Of a stretch of 64,000 bases of DNA, positions 10,255 through 23,600 are shown in pieces. The notes under the pieces were generated by a model, which saw only the letters and a list, made by a program, of their open reading frames with translations, was not told the origin of the DNA and made no database searches. Position 1 is the first letter of the stretch, and each line of letters starts with the position of its first letter. Both the position numbers and the translations under genes were made by a program. Source of the stretch: Portulaca oleracea (taxonomy: Eukaryota; Streptophyta; Magnoliopsida; Caryophyllales; Portulacaceae); NCBI GenBank assembly GCA_029582165.1, contig CM055882.1, positions 13,456,001-13,520,000 on the forward strand, given 5' to 3'.

Positions 10255-11276
10255 TAGAACTCAGGTTTAAAGACCTTGACAGACTCAGATTCAAGGACCT
10301 CGACTACTGGATCGATTTTGAATGAAAGACAAAATTCGTACAGGATCCAAAAAAAGGGAAGTTTCCATCACTAGCTAAATCTAGAACAAATCCTTCCTTA
10401 TAATATATATTATGACAATGTGTGATTCTTTTCCTTATAATATATATTCTGATTATGTGTGCTTCTTGTGGATATAAAAAAGAAACACTTCAAAAAAAAT
10501 CCAGAAGATTGCGATTGCTGCCAGGAAAGGATATTACAAAAAGAAGGAAATAATATCTCAAAGCAAGGAAGGAAAGAAGAATTGCCTCCAAGGGATTACA
10601 AGACTACATGTATAAAAAGGAAGACTCAATGCTAAAAGAAAGTAATCGATTGCAAGGGAAGAAATCGAAGAGTAAGAAATCCGAGAGGATTTCTGAGTGT
10701 AGTCTTTGAGAGATGAGTTTTTGTGTTCTGCTGTAAGCCAAAGACATTGGCTAGCTGAGTTGTGAATCCTTAAAGGATCTAGGATTGAAGAGTGTGTTCA
10801 ACACTAGAGTGAAGTTGGTGTGTGTTTGTTCAATCATACTGTGAAAGTGCCCTTCAGTAAGGCAGTCCCCAAGCAGTTGTTGCAAAGCCCTTTACCCTTG
10901 AGCAACCAAGTTTATTCATTCTATATTCTACTCATAATTAAATAAAGGAAGTTTATCATTTATATAATTAAGGCCAAAAGCCAAAAGTTTATTGAAGCAA
11001 AGGGGAGCCCGAAGCCCAAGAGTCCAACAGACAGATAAAAAGATGACATCAAATACAAATGTAAAGGATGATAGCAAACTATACAAACAAGTTAATGGGG
11101 ATAACGAATGCAAAATCCCATCAAGACCAATCATCCCAACCATTCACAGAAGTTCCACCAGCAGCACCATCCATCAACAGAAACATCCCACCTTCATCAG
11201 ACACCTAACGTCCTTTACTTAAGTGTTTGCAGTATTTTTATTAATCATATTCACTCCCCCTTCTAGGGTTCTTTCA
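10255..11276 (-). mobile_element. Second LTR copy of the 8.6 kb family, inverted
   Basis: Read on the minus strand it starts TGAAAGAACCCTAGAAGG and follows the 8640-9436 repeat through several conserved blocks, including TTGCTCAAGGG, the AAAGTGCCCTTCAGTAAG block and TCTTTCATT near its end. About 275 bp near 10930-11205 have no counterpart in the other copy and look like a later insertion; a LINE 3' end is possible but unproven. I found no target-site duplication, so the inner end is approximate. Confidence 0.7.
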
Positions 11277-13053
11277 CAAGTATCTTTGCATCAACTATAC
11301 AATACATGAAATAAGTCCAACTTACAATAAGTTTTATATAAAACTGCGTTAGGTAAAGTTATCATGTATAAATTTGTAGTGATTTTTTTATAAGTATAGG
11401 CATGACTCAGGATTTATATTGTGGTTGTGGTAAAAGTCATCCGTTAAGAAATTATTAATCAAATCCGTATTAAAAATTCATCATAATATCACTTATTAGT
11501 CATAAAAATATTATTGAATATTAAAAATGTCACCAAATAAAAGTTCTTCCCATTTTAGAATTTCCGTCCAAATTAACAAAGTTTGAAGAACTAAAAACTC
11601 AAAATAACATGTTAATTAATATTGTATTAATCAAGGTTCAGTTAACAAGAAAGCAATTGTTTTCTACCAAAAAAAAAAACAAGAAAGCATGTCATTCGGA
11701 TGCTATGGTTTTGGCTATTGTTCCTGTTCTTTTGGGCACATTTGATGATGATTAATAAAGGGCTTGATGAATGTAATTTGTCCAAAAAAAAAAAACATGC
11801 AAGCAATCAATAGAAGAAGTAATTTATAGATTTGAGAACTTTGACATGCAAATTGTTAGACTGAGTTTGACGTCGTTCGTAATAGTAATGTACATTAACT
11901 CAATATATAATTTGAAAATTAATGATCAAAACTTAAAAGTTTGACCTCATTAATCAAACTAGGATAATTATTTAGGATTTTTTTTTTCGATTATTAGTAG
12001 CCAAAAGGTTAAAAGTTCAAAACATACGGCAAGCCGCAAACACAACAACAAGTATCCACCACCAAAAAAGAATACAACCAGACTGCTAAATAAAAACACT
12101 GCAAGGACTTAACAAGCACCACAGCCAAATAAACTATTACATCGAAAAGATTGCAAGATCAACGAAATTAGCCGTTTGTTTCATATTTAGGATATAAGGT
12201 AGGGAAATTAATTATATGCGTGTATTTCAAGTGCACATTAAAGCTAGGGATGGGTGATGATGTTGACTGAGTTTTTACTAGCTACTTTGTAGGATTTTAC
12301 AATTCGCAAATGGTAATTTTGTATTGTGATGGGTGTATATGAAACTACGAGTACAATTTGATCTTACATCATTTCTTTGATTAGTTTAAGTCAAAATATT
12401 CATTATAATTTTACGACAATAGCATATTCTGTATATGTTGGACAAGAGTATTTTGAAATAGCTTTTTCTAATAAAAAAAAAGGGACAAAAAGGTTGGCTC
12501 ATAGCTTGCCAAATCAACCCGAAATCAAAATACGCCTATACTTTTCAAAGTTCAGTATACATTTGACTTATATTTACTTAAACCTAATATATACCACAGC
12601 CATACTTAATGCACCCATAACCCACCTAAATTGGCAGGACTAAAAAATGAAGGCTACATCAAACAATTCAAAGGTTCATTGGTCAATCCATAAATTTTTC
12701 TTTCCTGGTAGCAAAACAGATAAAAAAAAAAAAAAGAATTATATGGCTCAAAAACTTAGGATTAGCCAGTACTAAACTTTAATTTACGACATAGAAGGGT
12801 AAAAAAAAAAAAAATTGTCAAACCATGAAGCAAGATAAATAAATGGGAATCCGTAGGTAACTTTTTTCTGTTGAACCAATCTGCCTATAATTGAATCTCT
12901 GTAAACAGGTGAAAAACGTGAATCTATGTTAATAGTTGTTGCTATTTATTGTTAACGCGCTAGAGGCATCGTCAGACATCAAATTTCTAACAAATCATTA
13001 AAAACAAAACCATATGCGAGGTAATGTACATCTATATGCACAATAAAACAATA
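11277..13053. other. AT-rich intergenic sequence with A-tailed fragments
   Basis: No gene is supported. At 11644-11689 about 24 bp ending in a run of eleven A lies between two copies of ACAAGAAAGCA, which looks like a minimal target-primed retro-insert. At about 11690-11797 a further segment ends TTGTCCAAAAAAAAAAAA, as LINE 3' ends do. A block at 12000-12180 may also be a retroelement fragment. Confidence 0.4.
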
Positions 13054-13466
13054 TACTCCTTTTGTCTCATAATAATAGTTCATTTTTTTAATGAAAATCT
13101 AAAAATAATTGTCAATCTTACTATATCTAGTATTAATATTCTTCTCCCTCCTCTAAAATTAACACAAAGTATTACTCACTCAGTTCCATATTAATTATCC
13201 TCTGTAAAATTGTGCAGTCAAAATATAAAAATTTTGACCATAAATTTCTCAATATAAACAATGATTTGTTATTTAAAAAATATTATCTTACAAGTTTAAT
13301 ATTATAATTGTTAATAAAATATTATATCAAAAATTATCAAGTAAAAAATAATATTGAAGACTATAATAGCCAACTGAGTGACAATTAATATAAAACAGAG
13401 GGAGTACATTAAATGATATTCCCTTAAAAATATTCATTTCCTAGAAAAAAAAACTATCATTGGAGT
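13054..13466. mobile_element. Outer MITE, Tc1/mariner (Stowaway)-like, disrupted by a second MITE
   Basis: The ends TACTCCTTTTGTCTCAT and (inverted) TACTCCAATGATAG are related to the TACTCCCT ends of Stowaway-like MITEs with TA target sites. The interior is AT-rich and non-coding. The element at 13173-13406 sits inside it. Confidence 0.55.
13173..13406. mobile_element. Stowaway-like MITE nested in another MITE
   Basis: About 234 bp. Inverted ends are TACTCACTCAGTTCCATATTA and, on the right, AATATAAAACAGAGGGAGTA. Interior blocks such as TTGACCATAAATTTCT and ACAATGATTTGTT recur in the MITE at 33170-33435, so the two are the same family. Confidence 0.75.
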
Positions 13467-13482
13467 AAAAAAGGTAAGGTAA

Positions 13483-15200
13483 TTCCAGCTTTTGGCGATT
13501 ATGGTAATTACGGTAATTCCCGCGATGTGTACCGTACATGTGGCATGATCAGATCCCATACGTCGATTTTATTAATTTTCAAAAATATTAATTTTGATTT
13601 TTAAATTATGAAAAATTATGTATAATTAATTAAAAATTAACCTTTTTTTCAAGGACTTGTTTGTTAACTATGAGCTAGTCTATAATATCTCGTGTAATGC
13701 ACAGATAATATTTCAATAATTTTACATTATTTATTTTCTAGAGTAATTTTATAAGAATTATAAATCCAATCTTATAAAAATATTATTCTTTATGGATAAA
13801 TTATCATTTGAGTTTATTTTATTTCATGTCCATAACGAATAAGGATAAATAGTTTTTTTTTTTAATCACCAAATAGTTTAATTTTATTTTTCGACTTAAG
13901 AAGGATTGAAGGATGCTTGTTTTTGAAAAAAACGGTTACGGCAATAACTACGTCACAATTCTATTTTCTTATTATTTTCAATTATATATTACGTGGATTT
14001 TAACCTCTTGTTCAACTTTTTAATCCATACTTATTCCAATTTCTTATTCTTGTTTTGGTAGCTTACATATAATTTGAATTTTTTTTATTGTTAAAAGTAT
14101 ATATATAGTAGTTTCAATCAAAAAATTTATTTTCTAAGATAGTTATTAAAAAGAATACGAAACAATTTTATAGCTTTTTCATGAAAATTTTACTATAGTA
14201 TCTATTATTATATTTTATTTCTAAGGTTCTCGTCATAATATGATAATAGTAAATTAATGAAACGAAAAGTAAAAATTGCTCTAGTTTTGTATTAGATATT
14301 TGTAATTTATGTATGTATCATCTTATGTATTAATTTCTTTTTCTTTTTTGAAAAAATTAAAATGTTCTAATTGTGTATGCATTAAATATTGGTAACTTAT
14401 GAATGACTTTAGGTATTTCCTTTTCATTTTTATTAATATTATATTTATGAATGTAATAATAAATTATGTAGGTTTAATTGGAATTTGCTTTGGAATTCAC
14501 CACATCTTCTAAATTATTTCTTTTAGGTTTAGATTTTTCTTAGAAGCTTGTGTTTTAATACATTTAATAGATTATGATGGATACCGGATAAAAAGATTGA
14601 AAAAAATTTACCGACCTCCATTGTTTCCGGCGACCTTTTGCCGGAGATACAACTACTGCGAGAAATATTCCCGCGGCCAAGTCTCCCTCGCTTGGATGCA
14701 ATCCCGAGACCAGCCACTCCCGATCTGCTACCCTCGACGCCATCCAAAACCGATTGTGGAAAAAAAAACGAAATGAAATCGTACTGTGCATGGTCGGCGT
14801 TTGAGAATATCGTTGTTCTCTGGCACTGTTAACATCCGGTCGTTCGAAAATTGGTACTGGAAAACTGGTCAGCAGCGGTGGTGAGAAGTCATGCTGTGTC
14901 AAACAGCGGAGACGGATACTAGGGGCATCGTCAATCGCGAAAGGCAGAAGGGTTTTGAAACTTAAATTCCAAGGTATGTTGTATACAATACCAAAATATT
15001 GCAAAAATAATCAGTGAAAAACACATGGTTGAATGGTAAGGATTTGTTAACTATAGGATAGGTTACAAGTTCAAATATCCTAGCTTCAACTTTCTCAGAA
15101 TTTAAAATAAATAAAATCGACGTATGAAATTTGATCCTGGCACATGTACGGTACACATCGCGGAAATTACCGTAATTACCATAATTGCCAAAAGGTGGAA
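13483..15200. mobile_element. 1.7 kb element with about 95 bp terminal inverted repeats
   Basis: 13483-13575 and 15110-15200 are inverted copies of each other. Both contain GGTAATTACGGTAATT, CGCGATGTGTACCGTACATG and ACGTCGATTTTATT. Most of the interior is very AT-rich, but 14590-14950 is clearly richer in G and C, with codon-like composition, and may be a captured gene fragment as in Pack-MULEs. I found no target-site duplication at the visible ends, so the superfamily is open. Confidence 0.65.
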
Positions 15201-17916
15201 ATCACTATACACGCTTCCAACTTTATTTTGTATAGTTTAACGTGGAGTGATAAAACTCTTCTGTAATAGTTTCAAGGGGCCAAAAAGGTGTGGATATGCG
15301 TTGCATTGACCTATACCTACGTCTTATAATGGCCATGTTCTTTGGATTAGATAAAATAAGGTCTAGATTGGATTGGATAAGTTATGATGTTTTTTATAGA
15401 GGAATTGTGTTGTTAGAGAATATTTTTTTGGGAATTGTGTAAGGTTTGGATTGAATTGGATTGGATTGGAAAGAGTTACCAATCCAAAGAACATGTGTGA
15501 TAATGTCCGTCCTATGGGCGGGTCTTTGATTCTTTTTCTTTTCCTTTGATTCTTTTTCTTTTTTTTTGACATTCATAAAAAAGATTAATCTCCTTTAAAA
15601 ATATTTATCTTTTATTTTAAATTTATAAATATATCGAGTCTAGTAGTTAAGTTATATTTCCTAAACTTTCTTTTAAAAAATTATAGTCAATAATTCTTTT
15701 TTTTTTTTGGTTTAATTAACACGTATGAACTAATCATATATGTATTATTTATGAATTTAATGACAGTTTCATACAATAATTTATTATGAATTATGTCATT
15801 AAAAGTGAATTATAAATATTTTCACATATAGTTATCAAAAAAAAGTGTTTAGTCTGCTACATTAAAAAATGTTTAGTTTGAAATTTCAATTTAGTCAAAC
15901 CTGTAAAATATGAAGAGCTTATTATTTTTTGATTTTCCTTAAAAAGGATTGCTATGAATTCGGCTTTGGTATAGTGATGGCAGATGGTGAATAGTAGTTG
16001 GGTAGTATCTGATTTTGAAACACGAGCAGAGAGGAAATATGAAGGAACGAGCAAACCCGATTTCTAAGACTCTAGAAGTTAGGGCGCATACGATCCCAAA
16101 TGGGAATCAAAGAGAGAAGGGAGGAACAAATGTATTATCATGAGGAGTAAGTAGAAGATAGAGCAAGAAAATGAAAATGATGAAGAAAGATAAATACACT
16201 AAAGAAAGAGAAAATAGAACCAAAAAAAAAATAAAGAAAAATAGAGAAAAAAAAAGGAAAGTATGTATGACTCTGCTGAATTGGAGAAACACTTGTACAG
16301 TTATACTCCAAGAACTACAAGAGAGGCGCCTTTCAACTTGAGCAAATGTTGAGCCTGTTTTTGACAGCTCAATAAATGAGCTAACGTAACACTCTAAGCA
16401 TGCTGCAAAAGAGAAGTACATCATAACATTGCACTTACTTTCTTTTACTATATAGTAAAGGATAAATGATACTAAAATGAGAGTTCTTGTGGAAAATTCA
16501 TACCTACATATTAAAATTTAGAAAGTTTAGATATTCACAAATAAATTTTATAGTATTATGTACTCAAGTCAACCTTTATCTTTACCGGTAATTTTTTTAT
16601 TTAATGAATTATATTTTCTAAATTAAAAAACTTGAAAATAGTTTGGTGTCTTTAATCTTTTGGAAGGAATATTAAATTTTAGGTTTACATCTTTTAAACC
16701 ATTTACTTTTAGGCATAAAGCATAACATATGTTGAGCTACCTTTTTTGTCATTTATTGGCGTCGGAGTATTCAAGGCCACAATTTAGGAATAACTTATCG
16801 GATTGGTTATATTCAGAAGTTCAATCACCACATCTACTCATGTCTCACTCTAAGAGGTCCCCATTTGAGCTTCTAAAAGCAACACCCCATACATTTGAAT
16901 TGCAGCAGTACTCTTACAAGGAAAATGCAACGGGTCGAAGTCTCGAGACATGAGCCGCAAAGCCTTTATCCAGCCAATTAAACCCTTTTTGAACTTAGAG
17001 CCTTAGTTTAGGACACCCATCATGTTGTATGCCATGTGTAAATATGTGTTTATGTGTTTTAAGTCTTCATTAGAGTCGGACCTAATTTAGAGATATTATA
17101 TTATCTTAGTAGTGCAATAATCGGGTTAGAGGAAAACTTGAGTTTATAAACTCAGTTGCTTAACTTTGAATTTTAAATGGTCGGCCCAGTGTTGTTAGTC
17201 CCATCCATTTTAAGGGTTAAGTATCCTTGTTTATTAATTCACTTTGACTCGCCTTTAATGATTTTATTCGACCCTTTTCAATATTCTCCTAGTTGGGGTC
17301 CATAAAAAATTGACTAATAATCAAACCAAGTTAGCGTATGTTGTTTTAATAGTCACGAGGCTAGAGAAAATCGATTTATAAGTTTAATTATTAAGTTCAA
17401 AAAATTCATGACCAGCCCGTTGGTAAGCCCGTACATGGTGGATTAAATAAGTTTAGTTATTAACTCGTCTTTTGTTGGTTTTATTCAGTCCTTTACAGTA
17501 CCCACTTTCCATGAGTATAAATAAATATTTCATGTCATAAAAAAAAGAATGTCTAAATAAAGGTTAAATGATTAGGTTGTTGAGCATTATCTTAGTCCAT
17601 ATAATAGCCATTACAGCTTGAATTCAGATATATTCATTAGCCGCCCAACTGATAAATTCTCTTTCAGAATAGTCGGCCCGTGGTTTCGGCCCATCCATTT
17701 AGAGAATCGATCAATTGAGCTTTCTAATTTATATTTAGTTGATCGTTTTTTTACTTTATCTGGCCCTTCATAATGCTTTCTTGCAAAAAGTCTTGTTGTT
17801 TGTCTTTGGAACATATAGGGTCTAGGACATGCAAACCCATTTCATGGGTAAGGCTTTTCTAAGCCAGCATATAGGTGTCTTGCATTTTTGGAAGTAGCAT
17901 AAAGGTTAGTTAGGAC
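15201..17916. other. Intergenic sequence, no gene recognised
   Basis: AT-rich with poly-purine and poly-pyrimidine stretches (e.g. 16140-16260). From about 17160 to 17900 several related motifs (GTCGGCCC, CCCATCCATTTT/CCCATCCATTTA) recur, which may be the LTR or leader of the gag remnant that follows, but I could not find a paired LTR. Confidence 0.4.
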
Positions 17917-19150
17917 ATGCATGCATCGGCATGGGTTTCCCTTTGTTTCTCTAGTGTCAAGGTCAAAGCCCCAAGTCTCGACATTTCTTGTACATGCATA
18001 ATAGGGGATCAACACAAAGTTGATATTTTAGGACCATCCGAGCTAATCATCTGTAACCCGAACTATGTCCCTCCATATTCTAAACATAGAGTGTCCCGCG
18101 GCCTACAGTTCGACATAGCCGAAAAGCATGGTGAGAACAACCAAAGAAACGGGCAACCCAATGCAACCTTGATGAATACCTCGACGAGATGTTCAACAAG
18201 ATGCAAGGGTCGATCACTTTTGCCGCACTCTAGCAAAGAGGAGAAAGTCGAAGAGCACGCCATTGGACAACATCAACTCATCAAAAAACAAAACCAGCAA
18301 ATAGAGCAACAACAATACATTCTGAATAGGGTTGTAGAGGTCGTTCAACGTATTAGTACTCACATTGGTATTAGTGATGAAGAAGATATTACCAAAAGTT
18401 CAACCCGTCTTTGTCTTCCTAAAGCAGATAAAAACAAGGGTAAAGCAGGGGAAAATACAAGTACGGAAGGGTCGTCCACCTGAAAGACAACACTATACCT
18501 GAGCTACCACCTTCAGTAGCTACCCTACCTTCGGTTCAAGTGAAGTCTGAGTCCAAAGCAGACCTTCAAGATGATCCTACCATCCAAGGGATCAAAGGTT
18601 AGCTCAATGATTTTAAAAGCCTAATGGTCAAATGCCCATGTTCTCCAACCAGATTCTCAACCTTAATTGAGCCACCAACTCAGGTCACCACCATAGTCAA
18701 TCTCTGAAAAGATGGACATCCCCTTGAAGAAGTTTAGTCCACCTGAAAACCTAACCCACCGTGTGTGGAAGTTCAACAGGGTGGTGCCCTTTCGAGGCAT
18801 CAGGACCGAGTACTATGTCGTTGTGTTCCCCTCATCACCGATGATGGGAGCTCTGAATTGGTACTACACTCGTCTCCTAGAGACTCGAGGAGACTGGACC
18901 TCCTTGCGCAAGGCTTTCATACTGCTTTAAAATTCAGAAGGATAAGGTGACCTTATCTAATGTAATGGTGATTCGTCAAGGATAAGACAAGCACATCTCC
19001 TCCTACTACGGGAGGTGGCGTGCTAAGTTATCTCATGCCACCGGTTTTATTCAATTCCTACGAAGGTATATCTTGACACTTTCATTTGAGGTTTAAAGTA
19101 GAGTTTAAGTGAACAACTTGACTTTCACGTGGTAGAGAGTTTTGACTATC
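17917..19150 (+). pseudogene. Decayed retrotransposon gag-like region
   Basis: The first part (17917-18483) encodes a Gln-rich helical segment (KKQNQQIEQQQYILNRVVEVV). After a stop and frame changes, 18712-19060 encodes a capsid-like stretch: KFSPPENLTHRVWKFN, then ALNWYYTRLLE, then SLRKAFILL, then a third block in another frame containing HISSYYGRWRAKLSHATGF. The spacing recalls the gag of plant Ty3/Gypsy elements, where a W-x-x-L block is followed by a loading/frame block. No protease, reverse transcriptase or LTR is attached. The assignment is by pattern only. Confidence 0.5.
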
Positions 19151-19210
19151 TAAAGAAGTTGTGCCCTAAGTTGAAAGCGCGATGGGAAAGGAACATTGCT
19201 ACCCATACAG

Positions 19211-20110
19211 TTGGATAGGATTGAAAGTCGTAAATAGCTAATTCTATCCAACTATATTAATTGTTTAAAAAAGAAAAAATAATAAATAAATGTTATTGTG
19301 TTGTCTGCTCATAGGCTCTAAGCTCACGTGCCAAGTGTATAGTTTATTTATTTATAAACTCATATGACTCTTTAACTTATAGGAATTTTTTGATGATAAT
19401 ATACCGACCTTTGAGTGTATTGAATCGTAATATACCAACCTTTACTATTGAACAATAATATCCCTAATCTTTATACCTAGGTTACATTATCATACCAACA
19501 GTAACTAAGGGGATGGTGAACTGACATTCATATTGGTGTAGGTGGCGGACGAGAAAAAAGAACCTACCCCAAGCTAATAACTCGGTTAACCCCTCTGTTT
19601 TTCTCACTAACCCACATTACTAGACATTGGTTGGTTATGTGTCATGTTAGTTCGCAGACTGGTTCACCACCCCTTAGTCATTGTGTTAGGGTCGATTTTT
19701 TTTAACGTGAGTTGATGAGAAAACGGAGGAATTAATGAGGATATTAGACAAGGGTCGATTATTTTCTCTTAACCTGCCACGTCTGCAAAGAGACCTGTTC
19801 ACCAGTCACCACCTCCGTAGTCTTTGTTGATATAATAATCTCACCTAAGTATAAATGTTAGGAATTAATATTGTTATCCAATAGTAAAGATCGGTATATT
19901 ACAATCCAATAGCCTCAAAAGTCAGTATATTATCATCCAATATTCCAACTTATAAAGAGTTATAGGTTATCTTTTTTTATCCGTGTGGGACATTATAAGG
20001 AATACCTATTTATATTCTCTAGGAGCTAAAGACAACACTATTCTATCCATGTGGAACATTTGATAGAACCAATACATTTATTTCCATATTAACTTTTACT
20101 AACTATTCAA
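19211..20110 (-). repeat. 3' LTR of the old Copia element (interrupted)
   Basis: It matches 25316-25751 in outline but lacks about 110 bp present there (between the ACGTGC-like block and CATAGTTTATTTATTT) and contains the 19382-19946 insertion. Confidence 0.8.
19382..19946. mobile_element. Non-autonomous DNA transposon in the Copia LTR
   Basis: Inverted ends GGAATTTTTTGATGATAATA and (right, inverted) GGAATATTGGATGATAATA continue as a related repeat for about 80 bp (ATATACCGACCTTT...). A perfect 8 bp duplication AACTTATA flanks it (19374-19381 and 19947-19954). The intact partner LTR lacks this segment, which confirms the insertion. An 8 bp duplication points to hAT, though the long inverted ends also recall MULEs. 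Confidence 0.85.
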
Positions 20111-20667
20111 CGATCCACTAGTTAGTGAAAGTTGAGTGATTTAATTCAAATAGTCCTTATTGTGATACTGCATATCTGAAGGCGTCATATGATTAAATCA
20201 TCAGTTAGTGTAAGTGATTCAAAACCTTAAAAGAATTTGGTGGCCAGATAGCTTAAACCAAATCTTTTAATATTAAGACCGGAGTCACTACACACAACAT
20301 CACACCTAGTCCTTATTTCAGAAGACGCTTATTATTGTAGCACTATTGAGGCCTTCTGCTCATCCCGATTCGGTGAATATGTACAAGAGTTAAAATCCTA
20401 TAAACTTCTTATTTAGAGCGGCCATGCACACACTAATATTAACATAGGTGGATTCCATATCTATATGGATTCCATTAAGAGTAAGACTCATCCTCCTAAG
20501 TAAGTAAATGCATTATATCCTATTCATAGTACTCATTTAACCTTATTATAACTCGTTATTACCCTGTAAACCTTATAACTAGTTTTCACTAGAGTAAGGT
20601 AAGGTTCCCATTACAAAAGATCATATATTCTAGTAGTGGCGCTCTTCACCAAATCCTTCGGTAAACC
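20111..20667. other. Non-coding 3' region of the old Copia element
   Basis: About 0.55 kb between the RNase H remnant and the 3' LTR, minus strand. No reading frame or recognisable repeat is seen. Confidence 0.5.
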
Positions 20668-23600
20668 TTAAATCAAAGGGTCTGCTAGATTTAGAGTTGA
20701 TCTGACATAGATGATAGTTATAACACCATCTTGAATCAACTGCCTCACATAAGCATGTATCAAGCTAATGTGTCTAGACTTCCCATTATAGATTTTACTG
20801 TAAGCTAGAGACATTGTACCTTGACTATCGCAGTATAAGGAAATGGCTGATATAGGTTGTTGCCAGAACTTAATATCCATCAATTGATCTCTTAGCCATT
20901 TTGCTTGCTTTGCTGTGGCTGCTAAAACAGTGAACTCAGATTCCACAGTAGAATATGAGATACATGTTTTCTTTTTAGAGGCCCAACTATGGCTCCTCCT
21001 CCTAGGGTAAATATCCACCCCAATGTTGACTTATTATCCTTAAAGCTAATTATCCAACTAGCATCTGTAAACCCCTCCAAAACAGATGGAAAATTGTTGT
21101 AAAATAGGCATAAATAAATAGTCCTTTTCAAGTATCCAAGTACTCTCACAATGGTTTTCCAATGTTCTGCACTTGGCTTACTTGTATACCTTGATAATTT
21201 CCACACAACAAATGCAATGTCTCACCAAGTACAGTGCATTGTATACATATATAAGACTCCCTATAGCATTAGCATACTCCAATTGTGCAAACACCCTTCC
21301 TGTGTTCTCTACTAAGTAAACACTTGGATCATAGGGAGTTTTGGCATCCTTTACATTGAGGTGTTTGAAGTTAGTCAATAATTTCTTAATATAATGAGAT
21401 ACTTATTTAACCTTTAGTGTGCTTTTTAACCTTTATGCCTAAGGTAGTATCAACTTCATTAAGATCCTTCATCTTAAATTGAGAAGTGAGATACTTATTA
21501 GTTTCATTTATTCCATGTAAATTGGTTCCAAATATGATCATGTCATCAACATGAAGACATATGATGACTCTATAAGAGTCTGTAAACTTCGATTAAATAC
21601 ATTTATCCGAGTTATTATGGAGATAACCATTTGAAAGAAGCGCGACATCAAACTTTTCATGACACTGTTTGGGCGCTTATTTCAATCCATATAAGGATTT
21701 AACCAATTTCCACACCTTCTTTCATTTTCTGGTATTATGAAGCCCTTAGGTTGCTCCATATTTTCTTCTAAATCTCCATTTAGAAAGGTTATTTTTACAT
21801 CCATATGATGTACATGTAGCTTGAAAATTGAAGCTAATGCAAACATAATCCTAATGGATGTAATTCTCTATACAGGAGTGTAGGTATCAATGTAATCGAT
21901 ACCTTCCTTTTGAGTTAAACCTTTAGCTACTAGTCTAGCCTTAAAGGTTTGTAGAGAACTATTAGTGTTGTATTTCCTCCTAAATATCCATTTACATCCT
22001 ATTGGCTTTGAACCTGGAGGTAAATCCACTAGGATCCAAGTATTGTTGGACAATATTGAATTCATTTCATCATTTATTGCTTCCTTCCAGAATGCAGAGT
22101 CTTTGGATGCCATAGCTTCACTAAATGTTTTAGGGTCATCATCAACATTTAGCACAATGGGCATTTGATCTAATACTTCTGTCCTGCTACCTTCTACTAA
22201 AAAAAACAACTGATATGGAGGAAACAAATTCTGGTCCAAAATCTTTAGCTTTTCTAGCCCTTTGGCTTCTTCTTGGTTCTATATTTGAATCAAGTTCATT
22301 CCTTTTATCTTTTGAACCGGAAGTAACAATTTCTAATGGTGTATCAATAAAATTTTGAATTGCAGGTGTCGGTTGAGATGCAACGTATTTCATAAAAGAA
22401 TTTTTAAAAAATTCTGCATCTCTAGTCTTTACAATCACGTTAGATTGTATGTCCAACAACCTATATGCTTTAGAATTTTCAACATAACCTACAAAGATAC
22501 TCTTAATTGCCCTTGGGCCTAACTTGGTCCTCTCTTGATCAGGTACTCTATAATACGCAATACACCCCCCACACTTTGAAGTATTTAATGTTAGGCTTTC
22601 TTCTTTTCCATATTTCATATGAAGATACCTTGTTTTCTTAGAAGGAATTCGATTATGGACATGGCACGCAGTTAAGAGTGCCTCTTCCCACAAATTTGTT
22701 GGCAAGTCAACATTTAGTAACATGGCATTAACCATATTACACAAAGTCTGATTTTGTCTTTCTACAAGATGAGGTGTTCTAGGGACTAATTTTTGATGAA
22801 TGACACCATGATTCTAACAGAATTTGTCAAATTCAATTGGGAAATGTTCTCCTCCCCTATCACTCCTTAGAATTTTAATCCCCTTTTCCTTTTGATTCTC
22901 AACGTCAGCCTTGTAGCCTTTGAACATGTCAAACGCTTCATCCTTAATTTGTAACATATATATAAGTATATCTTGAACTATCATCAATGAATGTGATAAA
23001 ATATCTTTTACCTTCCCTGGTTAACATTCCTTCATTTCACAAATGTCAGAATGAACTAAGTCTAAGACATGTATTTCTCTCTACCTTAGGGAATGGTTTC
23101 TTAGTGATTTTAGCCTGAATACAGATTTCACACTTAGAATTATTTACATATGTTTTACAAGAGAAATATTCGTCCTTAATCATAAACTTCAATGAATTGA
23201 AATTTAAATGACTTAACCTAGCATTAGACTTGTCAATCTTTGACCCAACTCGAAAAGCAGACCCGAACCCGCCCAAAAGTTTTGGGTTTGAACATGATTT
23301 TCTTGACCTGACCGAAATATACTGAACCTGAAATAACCGTAAATTAGCGGGTCAAACCTGACCCGCTTGACCCGAAAACTTTTTTCGTTCAAATCTATTA
23401 GAATCTGTGACTTTTCATTGAAATTCATGATTATTAAACTATAACCGCAACTCATTCATATGTTATTTCTCTAATTTTAGTTGAAACATTTACAATAATC
23501 TATCAGTACTAGAAGATAATCGTATTTTATTATATATTATACCGAAATAATATTATAGACAGATTTTTTAAAAGAAAGAGGGGAAAAAGATCGCAATCAT

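Noticed and set aside
14564..15004. 146-residue minus-strand gene
   Set aside because: No recognised domain and it runs into low-complexity AT sequence. Kept only as a possible captured fragment.
16107..16424. Hydrophobic 105-residue minus-strand protein
   Set aside because: It is a purine-rich tract read on the opposite strand, giving Phe/Leu/Ser runs.
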